From NCBI RefSeq assembly GCF_001039355.2, contig NW_019774069.1:436346-500345 (forward strand): DNA of 64,000 nt, written 5' to 3'. The notes under the pieces were generated by a model, which was not told where the DNA came from, made no database searches, and saw only the letters and a program-made list of their open reading frames with translations. A program made the position numbers and the translations under genes. The number at the start of each line of letters is the position of its first letter. Within the stretch, counting starts at the first letter, position 1. Source of the stretch: Lingula anatina. Lineage: Eukaryota; Brachiopoda; Lingulata; Lingulida; Lingulidae. Positions 1 to 11,400 of this stretch are shown here, one piece after another.

Positions 1-2104
1 TCTCAAAATTATTGCAGAATCTGATGGTGAACGTGTCAGACAGAAGAAGGAATTGGACCAGGTAACTGATTGCTGCGACTCTGTATTTATAGTGTTTATG
101 TTGAATCCACAGTAACAGGTGCTGAATACAAACAGACTCTGTAAAGATCATCATGCTGTTTTAGATATGGCATCAAATGTTTTTATATGTATAACAAAAG
201 GTGTTTATGACAAAAACTGACTGATGATTTAAATTAAATTATAATCTAGAAGTTATTTATGTAAATGTAATAATAATAATATATTTATTCTATTTCTAGG
301 TTATAAGTGAGCGAGATATTCTTGGCACACAGCTGGTCCGCAGAAATGACGAGTTGGCTCTCCTGTATGAGAAAATTAAGATCCAGCAATCAACTTTGAA
401 CAAGGGAGAGATTCAGTATAATCAGCGCTTGGAAGATATCAGAGTCCTTAAGTTGGAGATCAAGAAGCTGAGGAGAGAGAAGTCCATCCTTCAAAAGAGT
501 GTTGCCAATGTTGATGATCTGAGGTATGTAAAATTCTATATGAGGCAGTTAATTGTTTGCAGGTTATTGTTGAATTTTTGGTCATGTAAAGGTTTCAAGG
601 ATTTGCTGTTAAAAAGTACATTTCTCTCTTGTAAGGAATGTTTGATCATGGCAAATTGGATGAAAAAAATATTTAATTAATCGTTATTAATCAAATCAAT
701 CATTCTAGTAAATAACTGCTATCATTCTGACCATATGTTTTGTACATATTTAATCACTGTTTTTCTTTGAACTACAGACGTGAAGTATACCACATCCAAC
801 GTGAACTTCTTCGTGAGCGTACTCGTTGCAAGGCCCTGGAGGAGGAACTGGAGAACCCTATGAATATTCACAGATGGAGGAAACTAGAGGTGAGTTTCTC
901 CTTCAAAGCTGGCAAACAGATGTTACAACTATCAAGGACACTCACATTATTGAATTCTGTAGTTAGCTTAAACTGTTTGAATAGATGTTTAACATTTATA
1001 TCCTAACTATTACTTATAGCATAAGTTCTAACCATTCTTTACTAAAACTGTTTAACATTTCTATTTAACCCATACTTTCATCATTGTGCCTTCTTTATAC
1101 ATATCATTTAAACTCTTGTTATTTATGATTTTATTTGCAAGCTTAAACAATTTAACTTTGATATTTTAGGGCAGTGATCCCAGCACTTACGAAATGATCC
1201 AGAAAATCCAGACTCTCCAAAAGCGCTTGATTGCCAAGACAGAAGAGGTAGTGGAGAAAGAGCTGCTAATCCAAGAGAAAGAGAAGTTGTATGTGGAACT
1301 GAAGCACATTCTTGCTAGACAGCCAGGCCCAGAAGTAGCAGAACAGTTACAAATATACCAGCAAACTCTGAAGGAAAAGACCAAACAGATGAAGGTGTGT
1401 TTAATAATATTTGTTGGAGACTTGAAAATGCTCATTTAGATGTTTATCTATCACATATTTCTCAGGAACAGAGTTATTTGTCTCAATGCTATATGGATGA
1501 TATTCTGAATATTATTTAGTTTCTTTAAATGAAATGTGTATGATGTTATTGGCTTTCAAGAGAAAGGGCATGTAGGATTCTGTTGTTTTAAATTGGCACA
1601 TACAGCTACAATGCCATACCTTTGTTTTCAGGGTATGTCATCGGAGCTGAACATGTATGAGTCACAAGTGAATGAATACAAATATGAAATAGAGCGCTTA
1701 GCCAGAGAACTGCAGGAAGTCAAGAAGAAATATTATATGCAGAAAAGAAAAGAGCAGCAAGCAAAGTAAGTAAAAGGGGAGAATTACTTTTGATCATAGA
1801 CATCCCCAAGTTAGATCAATAAATTACAAATAGCTTTGTCATATTTTATAGAATGAAAAATAACAAATAAATAAATAATTTATTAAAACAAAGAACAGCT
1901 GTGCATCACAGATTTTGGATATTTGTGTAATTTTTCTTTTGGTTATGATGGCCAATATTTTAATTTGATTTTCCTTTTTATAGGGAACGTGAAAGAGCCA
2001 TAGCTCAAGCTGGGCAGCCAGTGATCCAACCACAGAGGACAGATGCACCGAGATTTACTGGAGGTGGATTTAGTCTCAAGCAGACAGCCAAAACTTATGG
2101 ATAG
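1..2104 (+). CDS. CFAP58: CFAP58 (CCDC147) C-terminal part, truncated by window edge
   Basis: Cilia- and flagella-associated coiled-coil protein needed for motile cilia and sperm flagella in animals (family knowledge). Six exons are readable: 1-61 (upstream exons lie outside the window), 300-523, 778-889, 1170-1394, 1632-1765 and 1984-2104 with stop TAG. All junctions are GT/AG and the phases agree, giving 291 residues. Conserved blocks match my recollection of vertebrate CFAP58: SERDILGTQLVRRNDELALL, LEEELENPMNIHRWRKLE, EEVVEKELLIQEKEKLY, LARQPGPE and SSELNMYESQVNEYKYE. The whole segment is charged, heptad-rich coiled coil and ends in a short Gly-rich tail (FTGGGF). The vertebrate protein is about 870 residues, so roughly the last third is present. 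It converges on PAIP2. I am very sure of the family and fairly sure of each exon edge. Confidence 0.95.
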
Positions 2105-2375
2105 AGATATATCAAATAAATGATCTTTCAAGATGATTTTAAAACTAGATTATGAATTGAACTGTAAAGAAAATACTAGATGAGACTGTAAAGAATGGCA
2201 TTCCTATCAACACTTCTGGATAATATATGCTGCCAGTGATGAAAAATCAATTCAAGGCATTTAACCAGGGTAGCTTCTTTATTTTTTTAACCATCCAGTA
2301 TCTTATGCTTACCTTTGTTTTTACATCTAAATTGAAATGTATCATATTATATGTATGGTATCTGTGATCTTCTGG

Positions 2376-2381
2376 AATAAA
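2376..2381 (+). terminator. AATAAA poly(A) signal of CFAP58
   Basis: A canonical AATAAA lies about 270 bases after the CFAP58 stop codon, which is a normal 3' UTR length. It is the first such hexamer downstream on this strand. Confidence 0.6.
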
Positions 2382-2880
2382 AGCTTCATTCTTAACTTTC
2401 ATTCCGTACAGGATTAAAGCTCAAATAATTAGCATTCAGATCAGGAATAATCCAGAAAAGCTTAAAGAGCAGCCTTCTGCACTGCACGATGTGTTCAACT
2501 TAAACACTTGCAAGGATCCCTCCCAGGTTGAGCTTTTTTGCAATTAAAGTGAATCTCAGAACTGCAACAATTTCTTAGAAAGCATTTGTACAAAAGTGAC
2601 GCTAAAAGCTGTTATGACTGTACTTTTACAGAACTTTCAAGAAAATGACTGGAAATGTATGCCCGGATAAATTTTGTCAGCTTTTATTTGGTGTTGCTGA
2701 CCTCCACCTCCAAATTTGACTTCATTTTATGAAAAATCAAAATAGTTTGGAATATCTCAGGTGATGGCAGGAACAGAAGTAATCTTACGCTGATCATGCT
2801 TTTAACTAACAGCCATGTTGCAGCAGAGATGCAGAACAGCAACATCAGATAGTAAAAGATAAATGACATTTTAAAACAAT

Positions 2881-4545
2881 TTTATTGAAGGGCAGAATGA
2901 CCATATTTAATAAGGTCAAATTAAAAAATTGACATTTGAAGCTCCCTTTCAAACTCAAAATTCTACAAGTATTTGCACCAAACTTACATTTTTCAATTTT
3001 ACTTGCTACTCTCATTAACTGGACATATCAAATTCACAATCATCAAACGCTTGCTTCTCGTTTGATACCTTGCCAATTCAATATTTCTTTACATTTCTTA
3101 TTGGCTAATATAAAGGATAACGATATCTTTAAAACTCAGAAAAAAAAGGCAGTAACTTATCACCATAGTTTGGAATAATATTCGATATACAGTAATCAAC
3201 ATACAAAACAATGAATATCATTTTTTTTGTGTCAGAGCAAAAACCGCTAGACACATTTTAAAAATATAGAAAAATACTTCAACACTTGCTCACTGTAAAA
3301 GTGTTCTTAAATAGAACCAGTCTTTAAAGCCAAGCTCTTTAAGCTCCACTTCATGACAAGTGACTAAGACACACTGAGTTGTCACTTCGGGTATCATGAC
3401 AAGTACAATATACGTTCAAATGTATTCTTTTCAATAAAGCAAAGTAATGGTCCCAATTTTGGACTCGCTTCATAGTGAGGTAACATTTTATAATTAACCT
3501 TCCATTTCAAGTACGAGGAAACTATGTCAACCTTTGTAATCAGTACACTGAAGTGCTGCTTGATGTACTTTTACTGTCTAGAATACACTTGTGCTAGTTT
3601 CATCAATGCTGTTGTACAGCCACAGAACTGTGTCATTTGACATTAAAATTGATAAAAATCAAACTCAAATTTTTGCTTAAAGAACTTTGACCAGCTGGAT
3701 GTGCTGGGTCCTGCATAACCAAATTGGAATAAGAGGTACAAAGGAATTAAAATTTCACAATTTACTGATGCTGATGTGAGTTCCGTATGGCTGTACAACA
3801 ACAGACTTGCTATTCATTACATCTACTACTTTTCATTTGGTTGGCCACGCCATGGGAACAAAAAAGTACATCATATTAACAAGATGTTTTTCATTGACCA
3901 ATATGATACCATTGTCTTAAATGTCCATTATATATAAATATTCTATTCAAGCATGAACCGAAGATGCAAATTCTGTCATCAAATACCCCAGATCTACTCT
4001 CCTTTTCCCATTTCTTTTTTGAATTAGACTATATTTTGTACACATAACACAAAAGGAGCATTATCAAAACCACCCTACTTTGTCACAACAGGAGCACATA
4101 AAATTGGCTCTTAAAAAATATACACTGGCTTTGGTTGCATTGGCCTTTCAAAGTATAATCCACTCCAAAGCTGATATGATTCAAAACTAAAATTGGTACT
4201 CCCTGACTGGCAGTAACAATGTTTCAGACTGCACAGAGATGAAAAATCGTGAAATCACGAAGATATCTTTACAAATCTTTTGGTTTCTACTGTCATGAGG
4301 ACCGATCCTTGATCCTATTCAAAGGAGAGTGGTTGAATCATAAAACACAAGAACAATGCTCAAATCCTCTTTCTTGCTCTCAGCCTTGAGCTTCCCACAA
4401 ATATCAAAATACTTTTTTTCAGAAACAGTTTTGGGATTTTTGTTATTTTTATGGCATTTTGACATCTCTTTTAAGTCTTTTTTTTTTTCAGTGCAAGCTT
4501 GGTGCCATGTACACTATCACATCTGGCTTCTCTATGTTCCAGCCC
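2881..4545 (-). other. Probable 3' UTR of PAIP2
   Basis: No coding potential is visible in this 1.7 kb stretch. On the minus strand it follows the PAIP2 stop directly and ends in TTTATT at 2881-2886 (AATAAA on the minus strand), so it is most simply a long PAIP2 3' UTR. A second minus-strand AATAAA lies at 2683-2688. Bases 2382-2680 are the intergenic remainder between two convergent genes; I see nothing recognisable there. Confidence 0.45.
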
Positions 4546-5400
4546 CTATCTATCTGTGGACATACTTCTGGGGATAAACACTGGAGCATTTGGATTCAAC
4601 AGGCTCTGGAAAGTCTGAAAAATATAAAAACATGTCTCAAAAACAAAATTTTCATCTGTCCTGATTTTTGAAATTATTATCAAAAATATCATCAACTGCC
4701 ACAAAATGCCAGTAAACAGATCAGAATGTTTTAAAAACAAAAAAATTATACTTTTATAGAATAAAGTATGTTTCCACTATATAATATATATACAAATAAA
4801 TAAATAAATAAATACAGTGTCATAAAAACAAAAGAAATACTCACAATGACTGGTAGCTCTGGCTTATCCAAATTCAGAGCCTGTACATTCTCTGCTAATT
4901 GTTGCTCTTCCTGAGCTTGTTCATTGTTTTTCTCCAGGAGACGATTTTCTTCTTCTGCAATCATCTCTTCGAAACAACACTCTATGAATTGCTCTTCCCA
5001 AAATTCTTCTTCACACTAAAGAAAAGATATGTACATAAAACATAAATTGATTGTTAAAATCTTTTTAACTCTTTTAAATACATAAATATAATAAACCTCC
5101 TTTTAAACAAGAGGTCAAGAGATTTACAAAACAATGATGAATACCTACAAATATTTGACGTTCCAACTTTATATGTTTGTTAGCATATATCCTCTTGAGA
5201 AACCTACATCTAGCATCCAATGGAATATTGACCACAATCACATAACTTAAAATTGCATAATAACATACCTTTCTATCAAACTCTTCAAGCTCTTCACCCA
5301 TCCATACATATTCTGAGAAGTCCACTTCAGATCTGCTTTGTGTTGCTGTTGTTGTACTCATGTTTGTTTTTGGTCCAATTGCATCAACAGGTAATTTCAT
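4546..5400 (-). CDS. PAIP2: Polyadenylate-binding protein-interacting protein 2 (PAIP2)
   Basis: Small acidic translational repressor that binds poly(A)-binding protein PABPC1 and displaces it from poly(A) and from eIF4G (family knowledge). Three coding exons on the minus strand are 5269-5400, 4845-5015 and 4546-4614, all phase 0, giving 123 residues; human PAIP2 has 127. The central acidic block EYVWMGEELEEFDRK followed by EEEFWEEQFIECCFEEM corresponds to the PAM1 region. The C-terminal SLLNPNAPVFIPRS (residues 105-118) is a PAM2 motif, with the LN, A, F and P positions that the MLLE domain of PABP recognises. The start MKLPVD is the first ATG after a good acceptor at 5411-5412. An in-frame ATG further upstream is intronic in this model. 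Confidence 0.93.
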
Positions 5401-6150
5401 CACTTGGTATCTGTAATAGATAGAGTAAAAAATCCCCACCTATTTCTTGGGAAAAGATTCATTTGATAAATAATATAAATAATACTTATATGGTTAGTTC
5501 CTTTAAAATTAAAAAGATTTACAGCATTAATAAGTATGATAAGAAGTTATTTCTTTTTTCAAAATTAATAAGTTTCTCTTTGAAATCTTTGCAGTGGAAA
5601 ATGTGTGTTGTATCTTTCTGCCCTTATGTCATTGGGCAGTAAAAAAAAATTTTGCGATTTTGCACGCATTAACTTTACCATCAAATTTTGTCAGTTAAAG
5701 GTTGAAAATGCTTTTTAATGAATTCTAAGTAACCCTCACTATCTTAGGTGGATTACTTTGGCCAATTTATGTCATCGGCATTAAGCAATTTGAGCAAAGA
5801 AGATATATACGTATACGCTAAACAAGCTGGGTCACGTAAACAATATTTCATTTTCAACCTTTGCATTTTCTTTGGTATTTGCTATTGCATCAGATTTAAA
5901 AATATGATTATTCCGTAAGCACATTCTTTATAATGTCAACTTTCATTTCTTTAACACGGAAACCAATCTGACACTTTAAAAATACCCAGACGCGATATTT
6001 ACCTGCCAACTTTGCCAATATTTCTCTGCGAAAATGTCCACAGCTCTTTGTTATCAAGCAAGTGCCCGTATGAATTCTACTTTCATCCGCGATAAAATAT
6101 TCCCTGTTTTTTCTATCCTAAATAAAATTTTAAGGCATAGAATATTGCAC
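5401..6150 (-). promoter_or_regulatory. PAIP2 5' UTR intron and likely promoter region
   Basis: On the minus strand a CAG acceptor precedes base 5410, leaving ten 5' UTR bases before the ATG. A matching donor (CAG followed by GTAAAT) sits at 6003/6002, so a non-coding first exon probably lies just above 6003, with transcription starting somewhere around 6.0-6.2 kb. The intervening bases are AT-rich without coding potential. The first-exon extent is inferred. Confidence 0.4.
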
Positions 6151-6414
6151 TTTACTAACTGTTCCAGCTATCCACTCTAAAATTTGAATCACACTACACT
6201 TAAATCCACATACATAATGGCAGTCTTCGTCTAAATAAAAAAAAGCGTATGAATATTAAATTTGGTTGAGCGTCTCACATAGGAATAAGGTGGTTTGTTT
6301 TGATGAATATCTCCTCTACAGCATTCACAGCTACTATAGCACACCCGCGGTTTGGTTGCATTGGAAGGAACGAGATTAAAAACAGATCCGTCGAGCTGGT
6401 CCTAGGCTAGGTGA

Positions 6415-6776
6415 ATTCAGATAGCAGGGCGGCATTGGGCCAACGTCGGCCCAACGTATTACACCCCATTTCCATAGATTAGATCGACCTACTTTAGATC
6501 GACCTAACTCCCTGGGGTTCACGCTAAATAGCTGTCAGCCGGGCGGACACGAAAGTTAATTACCCCCTTACAGCTTGTAGTAGGCGGGACGGACATTTAA
6601 GTCGGATTATCTGAAAGTAATCTAGTGAGACTCCCCGTGGGAATAGATCGATCTAAAATCTATGGGAATCTATCACGTTGGTTGTACTACCAATATTGGC
6701 CAAACGTTGGCAAGCCAATGCCAACCAAATGCCAACCGTGCCAACGTTGGCCTAACGTCTTCTTGCTATCTGGGAA
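6415..6776. mobile_element. MITE-like element with CAGATAGCA termini, carrying a nested element
   Basis: The left end starts TTCAGATAGCA and the right end finishes TGCTATCTGGGAA, an inverted pair. Inside both ends are repeats of CCAACGTTGGC type (6439-6457 and 6690-6755). No ORF is present, so this is a non-autonomous DNA element. Its middle is interrupted at 6461-6669 by a different foldback element. Confidence 0.6.
6461..6669 (+). mobile_element. Foldback MITE family A, copy 1 (nested)
   Basis: About 210 bp, near-palindromic. One end reads CCATTTCCATAGATTAGATC and the other GATCTAAAATCTATGGGAAT. The centre has GGGTAATTAACTTTCGTG on one arm. Close copies occur at 13618-13837, 17738-17958 and, inverted, 58902-59114. 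It contains no ORF. Confidence 0.75.
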
Positions 6777-8131
6777 CTTACCATCTGCCTAAATAGGAAC
6801 CTTTTTTTTATTCCCAGTAACGCGCGTATATATTAAAAAAAAAAAGATAAACGTTTGAGGATAAATAATAACAGCTTTTTGTTCCCTTTTATTTGATTTT
6901 ATCGTTATAACAGTTTCATGCAGTGCTACTAGTGTATACGTTTTTAAATGTCTGCTCCCATACTTGACAGCACGTGCATGTCCATGTATATAAAGGGTAT
7001 AATTATACAAATGGCACCATGTATATCACAAAATAATACTGGTGCTTGCCTACAAAACATATCTCCATACAGTCACATTTACCTTGGATTCTTTGACTAT
7101 ATCTATCTATATACATGCCTCAGTCACAAAAAGAGATCATATATGTACATGTAATTACTCACTTGCAGTTAATAAGAGCTAGGGTCCCATGGGGGAAGGG
7201 GTATAGTGATCACAGTTCATGGTGAAAAAAAAACAAAAAAAAAAAAAAAAAAAAAAAAAAACGATGCCTTCCAAAACATACTAAAACAATTTTTTTTATA
7301 AAATATAAAATAATATGGACTGCCATGCAAATACAAATTGCACAGCTACAAACTGGCATTATAATAATACAAACAGTCTTTAGAAAAACGTTTCTTTTAT
7401 TTTGTAACAGACAACATGTAAAAGACGTCTATTTGATCAATTTGAACTTAGATCTATTTTTAAAGAAGAAATAATTTTTAGCCTTTTGTAGCAACAGGAA
7501 AGACCGCTTAATAAAAACAGGAAGACATATATTTAAAATATCATTGAATAAAAAAATGTCCATTCAAAAATTCAGTTAAAGAAAATGATTTAAAGCAATT
7601 GTGTCATGTATGAAAGCTTGATCTAACTTCCAGCATCTGGGAGCCTTTCATCTTCAAGGTCCATTTATGACATCAGATTCTACAATAAAAAGACCTAAAC
7701 CTAAAATTCAGGCAAGCTTTTCCTACGTATGTTTGATGATTAAGTTTTTAAAACATGATTTTAGCTTCTTTTCATAGCACAAATGGTATTACATGCAAAA
7801 TTAAAGACTACCATTGTGCAAACAATTTGTATTTCGGTAAGTTAATTCTTCAGTTAACTCCTCTTCTCTACTACTTCTATACACACAATTTTCACATACT
7901 CATTTACTTTTGTTGATTAAGTCTGCTGGTTTGAAATAGGTTATTAACATCAATATTGCAAAATACAATACCTCATGCATGATGTCAAACATAACATTAT
8001 TCATATATTCAAGAAGAATGAGATTGAAGATACACACATTCATTAGAAAAATAGAATATGGGATGTCTTCATTTATGTAGTACAACAATACTTCTACTCC
8101 TTTCATGAATGATCAGTGTCTTCTGTACATT
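6777..8131. other. Intergenic, no gene seen; homopolymer A tract
   Basis: AT-rich DNA between PAIP2 and RPIA. A run of nearly pure A (7225-7261) could be a retroposon tail or a simple repeat. TTTATT at 7396-7401 could be a distal poly(A) signal for RPIA on the minus strand. I see no exon-like conservation. Confidence 0.4.
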
Positions 8132-8394
8132 TTAGGGACCATTCCCAGACCCTATCATGCTAACTCTAAATCGATCTATCTCCAAGGGGATTCTTGCTAA
8201 ATTGTAATCAACATGGGTGGCTTACGTGTCTGTCATGCCTACTGAAGCTGCTAAGGGGCATTAATTTTCTTTTAGCAGCTTCAGTAGTCGTGCCAGACAT
8301 CTAAGTCGCTAAGGCTGAAAGCAATTTAGCGAGAAACCCCGTGGAGATGGAGCGATCCTGTTAGATCGATCTAGGCATGGGAACTGAGCCTAAG
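8132..8394. mobile_element. Foldback MITE, family B, in the RPIA 3' UTR region
   Basis: Roughly 263 bp. It begins TTAGGGACCATTCCCAG and ends CATGGGAACTGAGCCTAA, which are imperfect inverted copies. Further inverted pairs inside, such as ACTGAAGCTGCTAA with TTAGCAGCTTCAGT, make it a nearly full-length hairpin. The termini resemble family A, so the two are probably related. It lies 36 bp past the RPIA stop codon and is likely transcribed in that 3' UTR. Confidence 0.65.
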
Positions 8395-8430
8395 ATATTA
8401 TTTGATAGTAATTGCAAATCCTCTTTTTTA

Positions 8431-11400
8431 CTACTTTTCACTGTTCGTGATAAATCCATTTCCATTGGTAAGAGGCTCTGGTTCCCGCACCTTGATGGTT
8501 CCATCTTGCATTCCAAAGTATGCTTTATTTGCCATGTTGATAAATAGCCCAGTTTCCACAATACCTAAATATAAAATAGATACAAGATAGCATTATCACC
8601 ACCAATTTTTAATTATTCTTTTAATGTAAAATGTTTACCGAAAAAATGTAACTACCATACAGTGTAAGTTCCATGGGAGTTTTAGGGCCCACACAGAATC
8701 AGCCAATGTGTAAAAAATGATAACTCACCAAAAATGCATTACTTCTAGAAAAAATAACTCAATCAAGCTAGTATTCTGTCTCAAGATGTATTTTAGTCCT
8801 ACGAATTATTTCTATATAAGTTTGAGAAAAATAAGAAATATGACAGTGCACAAAATTATGTTTTTATCAATTTTGATGCAAATATTACATTATGCTTGAC
8901 AGTATAATCACCACCAATTATTATTACCAATTATTTTCTAAATGTGAATAGCATAAGGTTTCAGGCCCATGAGATTTCAAAAAGTGAAAATGCCAAAATG
9001 TGAAAAATGCAATATTAAAATATGCATAAATTCAAGAAAAATAATCCAAAAAGGCTGGTTTTCCACCTTAAGTTGCACTTCACTCTTTAGCATAATTTTT
9101 GTAAGTTTGAAAATAAAGACTAACAATACAGGTGTTAGCAATACCTTAGGGCAGTGGGAAGATAGTGGCCATAGTTTAAATTTGATTATAACTGTTAAAA
9201 GTATAGTTTGAAGGCATTTCGTAGCCTTCGGCAATTTCCATAAAGCTTCAGCATGTGTGACAGGTATCATATATTGTCAATAACACTATACATCAGATAG
9301 CAGGATTTTCTGGCCGCGTAGTAATGCTGCCAAACAGGATAAAGTGGATTCGATTCCCACTCAGTCCGGTTTTTTTCTTCTATTATTTTTTTAAATGATT
9401 ATTGTTATAAATATATATCATTTACGGTTCAGTGATTGATGTGACGGCTATCAGCTAGTTGTTTATAATTATTCATTAATTTTATTTATGACAAGCAACA
9501 CATTATACAGATTCTATTCCAAAAAATATTTGAGAGGTGAAATCTGCCTGTAAGGGTTCAATTACACTTTACTAAGTTAGTCACACAGAATTTTGGTACT
9601 GTATCAATAACCATGTTAAAAAGTGCTTTAAAAGTCCATAATATCTGGCAATAATATTACCTGGAATCATTAGCAATTCTGTGTTCACTTTTTTCCAGTC
9701 ATGGTCTCCACTTTCAAATTTCCAGTCTATGATGAAATTGCCATTATCTGTTATCAAGGGCCCCTGAATTTGTATGAAAATAGAAATGTAGTTCTGGATG
9801 ACTTATACAGTATGCACTTCTGAATTGAATTCATAAATAATGTTTGACTCTCAATATAAATGAGAAAAATAACCTAAATATCTTAAAACCTCTTAAACTA
9901 TGAAGAATTATAAACATTACAATTATAGTCCTTAACCTATGTACTTACAGCTTTAGCCCTGGCCATTCTAAGCTCTAGAGAACCTCCATACAGTGTTTTA
10001 ATTTTCCTCATAATAGGCTTGTATGCCATAGGGATAACTTCAATAGGGATCCCTCTTGTATAGTGTTCTCCCAAGACTTGAGAATCTTTCCTAAGGGGTG
10101 AAAACAAAAGTTACCTTTAACATTTTTTAAAAATATTTTGTTCTATATTCTAGGTAAATAAAAAATGGAGTAAAACTAAAAATAAACCATCTGTTTGCAT
10201 CTTGTCTAAAACAGAAGAATATATTCAATTACTGACCTCGGGTGAGGTTATCTTAGGGATATGTTTGATCTTTTGAAAAAAAAAAGCTTTGGAGATTGCT
10301 TCATATGCCCAATTTAAAAAAATGCTATGAGCAGTGACTCAGTGTGTAGCTTACGGCTATAAGTACTTTATGTGACTATGTGCTCATCAGTGAGTGCCAC
10401 AATTTGTAATCATGTAACAACACCCTATATTACATTTTATGTGACATGCAATTAAATACTGGTTATGAATTCACATACACATGTATAGACATGTATCATG
10501 AAATGGAAGATACAAGGCATTTACCTGAAGTCTGCAATGACAATAAACTTCTTTGAACATGATGCAACGATTTTTTCTTGTGTAAGGCATCCTCCTCCTC
10601 CTTTGATTAGATTAAATCTGGAATCTACTTCATCTGCCCCATCAAGAGCCACATCCAACTGGAAATAACACAAGACCAGTTACTTAATATATAATTCTCA
10701 AAAGCCGTCTGGTACAAATGTTTTATGGCACAATTCCATTACACTTATGAAGTAGATAATAGGTCAAATATTTAGTAATAAAATGAACTCAGGAAATAAC
10801 TCTATTCATAGAAGATAGTTTTGATAATATGTTAGACATTATGAAATAAATTCAAATGAGACCATGCTGTAGAATCATCAAAAGACAAAACAAACCTCTG
10901 GATTTCTCTCCAAGTCACTGAGTGTCAGACCATTATCTAAAATTAACTGTCTGGCCTAAATTATAGAAAATACATCACATGAACATGTATTTATAAAACT
11001 AGATGTTAAACATGTGGGGAAAATACAACTTAAAACATATCTTTGACAAAGATGTAATGCAAAGTTTGTATGAACAACAAAAAGTTTTTATCATAATTTT
11101 CACAAGCCTACAAACCACAAAGGGGGGGGGGGGGCAGGGAGAAGGGTATTAAGGCCCTTAAAGCTTTTGAAAAATTAAAAAATTGATGTTCCAATTGTTG
11201 CCAATGGTCATCATTGTTAGATTTTCACTTTGTACTCTCTGCATGGAGGCCTGGCAAAGTCTACTATTTATAATAATGATAAAAATGGATGACCCCTCAT
11301 AATATTTGATAATCAACATTTTATAGCTTCACACCCTTTATTTAATATGCTTAATATGAAAAAAATATTATGAGAATTATCAAAAAAATTTTATAGTTAC

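Noticed and set aside
7225-7261. Poly-A run as evidence for a processed pseudogene
   Set aside because: No upstream coding similarity was recognised; a simple homopolymer or MITE/SINE tail fits as well.
9300-9372. A functional tRNA gene
   Set aside because: A- and B-box-like words are present, but the acceptor stem does not pair and no clear anticodon arm can be drawn.
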